From positions 1 to 64,000 of the forward strand of contig JBJFFR010000183.1 of assembly GCA_051891935.1 (NCBI GenBank): a DNA stretch of 64,000 bases, in the 5' to 3' direction. Origin of the DNA: UMGS363 sp051891935. GTDB lineage: Bacteria; Bacillota; Clostridia; Oscillospirales; Ruminococcaceae. The notes under the pieces were generated by a model that saw only the letters and a program-made list of their open reading frames with translations, searched no databases and had not been told where the DNA came from. The first letter of the stretch is position 1. Every line of letters starts with the position of its first letter. Position numbers and translations under genes: made by a program. Below, piece by piece: positions 57,727-64,000 of this stretch.

Positions 57727-58773
57727 TTATTCTATATATGAACCGCCGTTGAATTTATAGTAAATAGCAGGCCACTTGGGGTTCTGATTCACATAAAATC
57801 CTGTTGTATCTATATTTTCGGTGGTTTCACCGGGGCGCAGACGTCTTGCAATAACTACATGACGCGCTTCGTCCCATTCGTATGCGCAGGTAGAAAGGGT
57901 AAGATATTTATCGTTTTCATCAAAATCAATTCCTGTGATGAACTGGCTGCGTGTGGTTATTTCCTTCTTGTAATTCTCAAAGGTATAAGCGCCGCTGTCA
58001 CGGAAATTGATAAAATTGATGTAATCGAACACGTTTCCGTCATCATGCTCGGGGAGAGTATTGACAACAAAGGAAGAAATTATAACATAGGTATAGTTCT
58101 CATAGTAATTGTCGAAGTAGATGAACGGGTTTTGTAACCAGTATTTGAGATCCCATTTATAATAGTCAAGGTTTCCGAACATTGAGCCGTCACGGTTGTT
58201 ATGACCATAGAGGATGATGTTACTGCTCTGCTTGTCGGAATAATCGTTTATGACGTTGGAAGGATCTGCAAAGACGGTTCCGACCGAGCGCACCTGATCG
58301 TAGAAATTGTGATTTAGGTAATAGCTTTTGTCACGCTGAACGATCGGCTCGCCGAGGACATCGGGAATAGAGATATATCCTACATAATCGGGATTGATCG
58401 CAAGCATTTCTTCTGCGGCTTCAGAGCGGACGAGCGGAGGACGTTCCTCTTCGGGGATATCATCGGAATTCTCGGGAGGAAGCGTAACAGTTTCGTTTCC
58501 AATGCCTTGGGAGTTCCCGGCGGCGTTGTTGTAGATGACATTGAGCTTATCGTTGTTCTGCTTTGCTTCAAACTGGTGGTAGAAATAAATTATAAGCACA
58601 ATTATGCAGACAACAAGAACCAGAAGTGCAAAAAGAGAGAATACTTTGCTTGCTATTTCCTGAACCGAGTCGCCTCTGTGGGGAATAAATGCTTCAGAAA
58701 AGCTTTTTTTCTTCTTCTTTTTTTCTTGTTCATTAGAGTGTCGGGAATGATAAACTTCATCGGCAAGTGCCAT
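57727..58773 (-). CDS. Class B-like sortase, gene 4 of the cluster
   Basis: 348 residues. A basic N-terminus with the juxtamembrane motif HRGDSVQEIASKVF, one membrane segment (about 44-68), a linker and the sortase barrel. Catalytic His in NIILYGHNNRDGSMF, Cys in YLTLSTCAYEW, Arg in RHVVIARR. Sortases cut a sorting signal and link the protein to the wall or a pilin. The ATG overlaps the stop of the preceding sortase (TAATG). Last of four tandem sortases; no substrate gene in the window. Confidence 0.92.
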   Translation of the reverse strand: MALADEVYHSRHSNEQEKKKKKKSFSEAFIPHRGDSVQEIASKVFSLFALLVLVVCIIVLIIYFYHQFEAKQNNDKLNVIYNNAAGNSQGIGNETVTLPPENSDDIPEEERPPLVRSEAAEEMLAINPDYVGYISIPDVLGEPIVQRDKSYYLNHNFYDQVRSVGTVFADPSNVINDYSDKQSSNIILYGHNNRDGSMFGNLDYYKWDLKYWLQNPFIYFDNYYENYTYVIISSFVVNTLPEHDDGNVFDYINFINFRDSGAYTFENYKKEITTRSQFITGIDFDENDKYLTLSTCAYEWDEARHVVIARRLRPGETTENIDTTGFYVNQNPKWPAIYYKFNGGSYIE

Positions 58774-61361
58774 TATGTATAAACTCCTTTAACTGATCCT
58801 GCAGTAACGGTCGTGGTTTCCTCTTCTTCCGTTTCGGGGACGTTTGTGACAGTCGTTTCCTCCGTATCGGAGGTTTCTGCAGTAGTTTCTTTAGTTGTTG
58901 TTTTTTTCTTTTTCGTTGTTGTGGTTTCTTCCTCGGAAGTATCTTTAGTCGTTGTTTTTTTCTTTTTGGTCGTTGTGGTTTCTTCCTCGGAAGTTTCTTT
59001 AGTTGTTGTTTTTTTCTTTTTTGTCGTTGTAGTTTCTTCTTCGGAAGTTTCTTCTACAGTAGTTTCTGTTGTATTCTTCGATTTTTTCTTTGTTGTTTCC
59101 TCGGTGGTTTCCTCTGTAGTTTCGGCGGTCGTTTTCTTCTTTTTGGAAGTGGTTTCTTCGTTATCGCCGTCTTCATCGGAAGCATCGGGAGGAACGGTCG
59201 TTTCGTCAGAATTATCGGAACTTTCCGAATCAGCATTTTCCTCATCGGAAGTATCGGTCTGTTTTTTCTTCTTCTTTTTCTTCTTGGTGGTGGTTTCGTC
59301 GTCCTCGTCGGAGTTCTCCTCATCGGGGACTGTTGTTTCTTCTTCCGTTGTTGTTATTCCGGACATTATAGCTGTCCAGTCAACTCCTCTTGCATAAGGG
59401 TTGAACGATGCAGAGGTGAAGTCATAGTCGGAAACGCTCTCTCCGTCGCGAAGCTTTCGTGCAAAAACTACGAAGCGTGAGTTGGAGAACTCGTTCGAGC
59501 AGGTCGAGAGGAGAAGAAGCTTATCGCCGTATTCGGCTTTGACGGGGGAAATTATCTGATTGCGCGACTGGATTTCGCCCATATACCAATCAAAGGTGGC
59601 TTCGTCATTAAGCACTTCGATATAATCTTGATAATGGAAAACTACGCCGTTGGAATCCTGCTTTTCAAGTGCGTTCGTTACGAAATAGGCATAGATAAGG
59701 TATGTGCCCGTTTCATACTCGGTTCGGAGCGTAATGGTCGGGTTTGCAGCATAAAAGTCAAGATCCTGCTTATAGTTTCTGAGGTTGCCGAACATGGTGC
59801 CGTCTTCCTGGTTATGACCGTAGAGGACAATATTCGGGGAAACATGATCCTCACTGATGGTACAGCGGTAATCCATAAAGATCGCACCGCCCTTGTTCTG
59901 CTCGTCATAGTATGTATGAGTAAGATAGTAGGTATTTGTCGTGTCCTCGGGATCATGGACAACGGGCTGGTAGATATCGCAGCCCTCAAGCTCGATAAAT
60001 CCGACTACCTTATCGCTTATACCTTTATAATAGGACATGATGTCGATGTTATGCTGCTGCTCCTCCTCTTCGGTCGGTGCAATAGTTATAACGTTTCCAT
60101 CGCTGTCGATAGTTGTCTTTGCTGTTGTGGTAACAACTTCCTTTATTGCTTCAAGATCCTTTACGGCTCTTTTCGACTGGATAAGCGTACTTGCAAGCAT
60201 AACGCCTGCGCCGATAAAGATCACGACCGCAATGATGAACACAATCTTTCGTATCATCTCAAAAACGGAGTCGCCTTTCCACGGGAAAATCTCTTTAAGG
60301 ATGTTTTTCTTTTCCTTTTTTTCGGCGTCCTCTTTGGCTTCGTTCTCGGTCAGAACGATAGGTGCGGGTTCAAACGGAGGAATGTCGTTTGTATTTTCTT
60401 CTGTCGTTTCTTCGGAAGCATTGTTTTCCTCATCGGAAGGGATCTCGCTGATTTCGTCTTTCTCCTCGGACGCTTCGGGTTCATCGTCATCGAAGATCTC
60501 TTCAACGTCATCGGAGCTTTCGGTGTTTTCGCCGTATTCTTCGGGATCGCTCTCGTCCTCTTCGATCTCTTCACTTTCAATATCGGAGATCGCATCGTTA
60601 ACGGCTTCTTCAATGTCTGCGGAGCCATCGGGCAGGATGTCGTTCCAGTCGGGGATATCGGCGGAAAGAACTTCGACCGTGTCTTCCTGCTTATCTTCGG
60701 TTTCGGCGATATCGTCAAGTCCGTTTGTGAACACACTTGAAAAAGTGCTTTCAGCGGTTTCCTGTTCGCTTGTGCCGCTGAAGCTTTCCGCAGGGATAAC
60801 TCCGTCAAGCACTGCTGACGGCTTCACGATCTCGGGTTCAGAGGGTTCGTTTATTTCCTCTTCGGATATATCATCAATAATATTACTGTCTGTAATATTA
60901 TTTTCGGGGTTTTCATTGGTATCGGGGGATGCTTCGTCCTGTTTGATCTCATCGGTTTCGGTTGAAGCACCCTCGGGAGCTGTTTCCGTATATTCTTCTG
61001 CTGTCGATACGGTTTCAGGCTCGTCTGACTTGTCCTGTGTTTCGGCATTGTCGGAGGCTTCGGTTTTTTCGGTAACGGATGTTTCCTCATCGGCGGTGCT
61101 GCTTTCGTCCGCTTCGGTCTGCTGTTCGGCAGGTTCCAAAGCTTCGGCAGGTTCCGTGGGTTCGGAAATTTCCTCGGGGGGAGCAGGCTTTGCATGGCGA
61201 GGTACATACTCCCCGTCTGCGGAAAGCTCCTCGGAGAATTCCGCGTCAAATTCTTCTGTTATATCATCCTGTGCGTCCTGCACTTCGGGCGGTTCGGCTT
61301 TTTTCTTGTCGAATTCCGCAATTATATCATCGACTGTGAAGCCGAATTTGTTATCTGGCAT
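58773..61361 (-). CDS. Giant sortase with acidic N-terminal and Thr/Lys-rich C-terminal tails
   Basis: 862 residues, more than twice the usual size. Residues 1-350 are highly acidic and disordered, starting with FTVDDIIAEFDKKK. The WKGDSVFEMIRKI motif and a membrane segment (about 366-390) follow, then a full sortase domain (His in NIVLYGHNQEDGTMF, Cys in LLLLSTCSNEF, Arg in SRFVVFARK). The C-terminal 200 residues are Thr/Glu/Lys-rich with three near-perfect 18-residue repeats (EEETTTTKKKKTTTKETS). By topology the acidic part is cytosolic and the Thr-rich tail outside. Confidence 0.9.
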   Translation of the reverse strand: MPDNKFGFTVDDIIAEFDKKKAEPPEVQDAQDDITEEFDAEFSEELSADGEYVPRHAKPAPPEEISEPTEPAEALEPAEQQTEADESSTADEETSVTEKTEASDNAETQDKSDEPETVSTAEEYTETAPEGASTETDEIKQDEASPDTNENPENNITDSNIIDDISEEEINEPSEPEIVKPSAVLDGVIPAESFSGTSEQETAESTFSSVFTNGLDDIAETEDKQEDTVEVLSADIPDWNDILPDGSADIEEAVNDAISDIESEEIEEDESDPEEYGENTESSDDVEEIFDDDEPEASEEKDEISEIPSDEENNASEETTEENTNDIPPFEPAPIVLTENEAKEDAEKKEKKNILKEIFPWKGDSVFEMIRKIVFIIAVVIFIGAGVMLASTLIQSKRAVKDLEAIKEVVTTTAKTTIDSDGNVITIAPTEEEEQQHNIDIMSYYKGISDKVVGFIELEGCDIYQPVVHDPEDTTNTYYLTHTYYDEQNKGGAIFMDYRCTISEDHVSPNIVLYGHNQEDGTMFGNLRNYKQDLDFYAANPTITLRTEYETGTYLIYAYFVTNALEKQDSNGVVFHYQDYIEVLNDEATFDWYMGEIQSRNQIISPVKAEYGDKLLLLSTCSNEFSNSRFVVFARKLRDGESVSDYDFTSASFNPYARGVDWTAIMSGITTTEEETTVPDEENSDEDDETTTKKKKKKKKQTDTSDEENADSESSDNSDETTVPPDASDEDGDNEETTSKKKKTTAETTEETTEETTKKKSKNTTETTVEETSEEETTTTKKKKTTTKETSEEETTTTKKKKTTTKDTSEEETTTTKKKKTTTKETTAETSDTEETTVTNVPETEEEETTTVTAGSVKGVYT

Positions 61362-61382
61362 GGGGAACTGTCCTTTTCGGGT

Positions 61383-62366
61383 TTATTGATTATAGATAAA
61401 ATCATAATCGGGTTCTTTTGCTTCGTAGTTGATCGATGCGAGTGAAGTATCGACCTCGGGGGATTCACCGTCACGAACACGTCTGCCGATCACAACGAAT
61501 CGGGACGGTTCAAACTCATTCGAGCAGGTGGAAAGTGTGAGGAACTTATCGTTCTTATCGAAGTCAACGCCTGTGTTTATTGCGGTATGCTTGAGAACAT
61601 TCTCCTTAAACATATCAAAGGTGCGCTTTTTGCCGAATTTGACATAGTTATGATAGTCAAAGATTATGCCGTCACGGGAATGTCTTGGTTCGACTTCGAT
61701 AACAAAAGCGGCTATTATCTTATATGTGTATTCCTCATAGAGGTTGGAGAACTCAAAGGTCGGGTGCTCAAGATAGAAGTCAAATCCCTTTATGCTGCCC
61801 GATGCAGGCTTTACCTTGTAGTAACTGAGTGTGCCGAACATTGTGCCGTCCTTCTGATTGTGGCCATAGAGGATGATGTTCGGAGTTTGTTTGTCGTTAT
61901 AATCGTTGACGATGCAGCGGAAGTCGGCGAATACCGTACCCGGCTGCGATTTATTTCCGTCAAAGTCACGGTCAAGGTAATAGTCGTTGTTATCTGTCTG
62001 GACAACGACATTGTCGATGTATGTACCGCCGACCTTTATCCAGCCTGCGGTGTCGGGGTTGCGTTCAACGAACTGCGCCATACTGTCGAGCATTACAAGC
62101 GGAGGCGGAGCGGTCGTTACGGTCGTTTCCTCGGTGGTAACGGGCGTTGTTGCCGTGGTTTCCTGGGTTATAACGTTCGTATGTGCGTTCGCAAGCTCTT
62201 CGTTGAGCTTTTTATTGCGCTGTCCGGAAATGATGCTTGCAATGAGGATCACGATGACAACTATGATGACTGCCAATGCGGCGAGAGTAACGATCTTGGA
62301 CGCCTTCACCTTTGGCGAATCATCCTTCTGCGGTATGAATTTATCGAAAAAGCTGTTATTTGACAT
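61383..62366 (-). CDS. Class B-like sortase, gene 2 of the cluster
   Basis: 327 residues from the ATG at 62366, preceded by AAAAGGAA; longer frames upstream are low-complexity and overlap the intergenic region. QKDDSPKVKASKIV, one membrane segment (about 22-48), a Thr-rich linker and the sortase domain: His in NIILYGHNQKDGTMF, Cys in FLTLSTCSNEF, Arg in SRFVVIGRR. Closest in layout to the first sortase of the cluster. Confidence 0.92.
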   Translation of the reverse strand: MSNNSFFDKFIPQKDDSPKVKASKIVTLAALAVIIVVIVILIASIISGQRNKKLNEELANAHTNVITQETTATTPVTTEETTVTTAPPPLVMLDSMAQFVERNPDTAGWIKVGGTYIDNVVVQTDNNDYYLDRDFDGNKSQPGTVFADFRCIVNDYNDKQTPNIILYGHNQKDGTMFGTLSYYKVKPASGSIKGFDFYLEHPTFEFSNLYEEYTYKIIAAFVIEVEPRHSRDGIIFDYHNYVKFGKKRTFDMFKENVLKHTAINTGVDFDKNDKFLTLSTCSNEFEPSRFVVIGRRVRDGESPEVDTSLASINYEAKEPDYDFIYNQ

Positions 62367-62409
62367 TTGAGTTTTTCCTTTTGTGTAAAATTTTGTTCTG
62401 TGCGGAGCT

Positions 62410-63372
62410 CTATTTGTTATAGATAACGTTCCAGTCGGGTTCCTTTGCGCTCTTGTTGGTATAAGCCTGTGAAGTATCGACGGTCGGATCCTCGCCCTTG
62501 CGCGTTTTTCTTGCAATAACTACAAATCGGGACGGTTCAAACTCATTCGAGCAGGTCGAGAGTGTGAGGAACGAGTCGCCGTATTCAACGTCAACGCCCG
62601 TTACTATCTGTGAACGAAGCTCGACATTTTCGATGAAGCTGTTATAGCGTTCCTTTTTGTCGAAGTTGATGTAGTTGTGGTAATCGAAGATAACTCCGTC
62701 GGCAGTTTGCCAGGTTTCAACGGGAGTTACAAAGCAGGCGATGATCTTATAAACATCGGTGCTGTAATTCGAGCTGAAGGTTATTGTCGGGTGCGATTTA
62801 TAGAAATCGAGGTCGTGCTTATACTTGGCGAGGTCGCCGAACATGGTCTTGTCCTTCTGGTTATGACCGTAGAGGATAAGGTTGTCCGAGCGTTCACGGG
62901 CATTGAGCGTTGCGCGGTAGTCGAGGAAGATCGTTCCTGCCTTGTTCTTACTGCCGTCAAAGGCACGTTTGAGGTAGTAGGAATTTCCGTCGCTGCCCTT
63001 TCGCTGAACGACGGGGAGGGCGATGTTCGTATCGTCTATCTGCACCCAGCCGACTGTATCCTCGTTTATTTCAAGGAGCTGTTTTGCACTCGGCAGAAGC
63101 TCTCCGCCGTTGTCGCCGGGGGTGATGTGCGAGATGATAAGATCTTTGAGCGAGCCGTTGAGGCGCATTGTGCTCAATGACTGGCGAAGCTCGTTGCCGA
63201 GTATCACGATGCAGCCGATAAGGATGACAAGGCAAAGCTGGGTAAAGATCTTGCTTACGACTTCTTTTGCACTGTCACCCTTCTGGATGAGCAGCCAGTG
63301 ACCTCTGCGTTCCTTGCGTTTCCTTTTCTGCGCTTTCTTATAGGCTTTTTGAGCCTCACGGGATAATGCCAT
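62410..63372 (-). CDS. Class B-like sortase, gene 1 of the cluster
   Basis: 320 residues. A very basic N-terminus (YKKAQKRKRKERRGH), the motif QKGDSAKEVVSKIF, one membrane segment (about 44-64) and the sortase domain with His in NLILYGHNQKDKTMF, Cys in FLTLSTCSNEF and Arg in SRFVVIARK. First gene after the cluster promoter; AGGAACTGATAA precedes the ATG. The four sortases share the KGDS juxtamembrane motif and the same catalytic triad. Confidence 0.93.
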   Translation of the reverse strand: MALSREAQKAYKKAQKRKRKERRGHWLLIQKGDSAKEVVSKIFTQLCLVILIGCIVILGNELRQSLSTMRLNGSLKDLIISHITPGDNGGELLPSAKQLLEINEDTVGWVQIDDTNIALPVVQRKGSDGNSYYLKRAFDGSKNKAGTIFLDYRATLNARERSDNLILYGHNQKDKTMFGDLAKYKHDLDFYKSHPTITFSSNYSTDVYKIIACFVTPVETWQTADGVIFDYHNYINFDKKERYNSFIENVELRSQIVTGVDVEYGDSFLTLSTCSNEFEPSRFVVIARKTRKGEDPTVDTSQAYTNKSAKEPDWNVIYNK

Positions 63373-63415
63373 TTATTTATCAGTTCCTAATCTGTGTATA
63401 TTTATTAGTAGTATA

Positions 63416-63444
63416 ATTATACAGCAAAACAGTCGGAAAGTCAA
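63416..63444 (-). promoter_or_regulatory. Promoter of the sortase cluster
   Basis: On the minus strand: TTGACT (63439-63444), 17-bp spacer, TATAAT (63416-63421), 43 bp before the first sortase ATG. Confidence 0.82.
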
Positions 63445-63565
63445 GAAAATGCGCACGTTTTGTAGCATTTGCCAAATAAACCTGCTTATAAATTACATAT
63501 AGGAAAGAGATTGGGGCATACAAAGGCATTTTTTAGAATATTAGGGCAAAATTATACTCTCTGTA

Positions 63566-63594
63566 TTGACAAAACGGCACATATATTGTATAAT
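63566..63594 (+). promoter_or_regulatory. nrdR promoter
   Basis: TTGACA (63566-63571), 17-bp spacer, TATAAT (63589-63594): perfect consensus. The leader of about 125 nt holds palindromic repeat DNA. Confidence 0.85.
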
Positions 63595-63616
63595 GATTAC
63601 ATAGTATTCCAATACA

Positions 63617-63700
63617 AAGGAAACGCTGATATTGCTGCGGCAATAATCAGCTTTTTCCTAATTTTATGCAAAGGAAATGCTGATCATTACGTTTCGATCA
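63617..63700. repeat. GGAAACGCTGAT palindrome in the nrdR leader
   Basis: AAGGAAACGCTGATATTG pairs imperfectly with CAATAATCAGCTTTTTCCT within 63617-63660, and a second GGAAATGCTGATCAT follows. It would form a stem in the 5' UTR of nrdR. Confidence 0.7.
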
Positions 63701-63725
63701 TCTTTTCCCGAATGGAGGATCAGAT

Positions 63726-64000
63726 ATGCGCTGTCCGTTCTGCGGTTTTGAAGATACAAAGGTTATTGACTCCCGTCCTGCCGACGGTCAGAAGCGCCGC
63801 CGCAGAGAATGCACGAGCTGCGGAAGAAGGTTCACGACCTATGAATCGGTCGAAGTTCCCGTTCTTCTTGTTACGAAAAAGGACAACACGGCGGAGCTTT
63901 TTAACCGGAACAAGCTCATTGCCGGAATTTCAACGGCGGTGAAGAAGCGTCCTGTTTCCGCAGGCGACATAAACCGCATCGTCGAGGAGATCGAAAGCTA
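63726..64000 (+). CDS. nrdR: Transcriptional repressor NrdR, 5' part (3' end outside window)
   Basis: 91 complete codons seen of about 150. The zinc ribbon MRCPFCGFEDTKV and ECTSCGRRFTTYE opens the protein, followed by the start of the ATP-cone (VTKKDNTAELFNRNKLIAGI). NrdR binds (d)ATP and represses ribonucleotide reductase genes. GGAGG lies eight bases before the ATG at 63726. The frame is open to the window edge. The usual NrdR box was not found upstream. Confidence 0.95.
   Translation, partial: MRCPFCGFEDTKVIDSRPADGQKRRRRECTSCGRRFTTYESVEVPVLLVTKKDNTAELFNRNKLIAGISTAVKKRPVSAGDINRIVEEIES

Noticed and set aside
60037..61389. 450-codon Ser/Val-rich ORF on the plus strand
   Set aside because: Reverse complement of the acidic low-complexity tail of the giant sortase; Ser-rich composition follows from Glu/Asp codons.
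63469..63942. 157-codon ORF at the window end
   Set aside because: Overlaps nrdR in another frame; nrdR has zinc-ribbon motifs, promoter and ribosome site.

Overview
The window reads as chromosomal DNA of a spore-forming, Gram-positive Clostridia bacterium, most likely of the Ruminococcaceae/Oscillospiraceae type. Dipicolinate synthase (dpaAB), a SpoIID-like protein, CotH and a YtaF-like protein point to endospores. Sortases, lipoproteins, a T-box leader and GGAGG-type ribosome binding sites point to a Firmicute. The species assignment is inference. Both ends are cut: dnaJ lacks its 5' end and nrdR its 3' end.

Layout. 1-10.8 kb: dnaJ end, a repeat-rich 1-kb gap, an XRE membrane regulator, a nucleoside-type BMP lipoprotein, a CBS/XRE pair, valS, a TPR-like membrane protein, a YtaF/MntP-like protein and birA. 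10.9-17.7 kb: the cell-shape block mreB-mreC-mreD-mrdA, then a short minD and mgsA. 17.7-22.2 kb: T-box-controlled hisS and aspS, separated by a REP-associated transposase (RAYT) and a small membrane protein. 22.2-24.05 kb: an island bounded by inverted repeats, holding two tandem type I toxin-antitoxin units and an XRE regulator with a Cys-ended 15-residue repeat. 24-29.7 kb: ppk, nfeD/SPFH and dpaAB. 29.8-37.4 kb: a five-gene minus-strand operon mixing sugar-importer permeases and binding protein with HlyD- and MacB-type parts and no ATPase. 37.8-41.2 kb: VTC domain, DUF4956 and CotH. 41.5-47.9 kb: an SDR epimerase, an MNT-like/HEPN/zinc-ribbon cassette, fabV and glgB. 48-54 kb: rlmB, a P-type-ATPase-like protein without the catalytic motif, and a chemoreceptor. 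54.1-57.5 kb: a zinc-ribbon protein, pyrimidine nucleoside phosphorylase and SpoIID. 57.7-63.4 kb: four tandem class B-like sortases. 63.7 kb to end: nrdR.

Intergenic DNA is full of palindromic, MITE-like elements in several families: heptamer (TAATGCG) arrays ending genes, about 215-bp elements with GGGAACC-type ends, ATACTAA-ended palindromes, and the GGAAACGCTGATTA motif. The most system-like find is the 22.2-24.05 kb island. Its duplicated toxin units show near-consensus sense promoters, consensus antisense promoters, a hairpin over the Shine-Dalgarno, and an 11-nt 5'-3' mRNA pairing that stays intact in the second copy.
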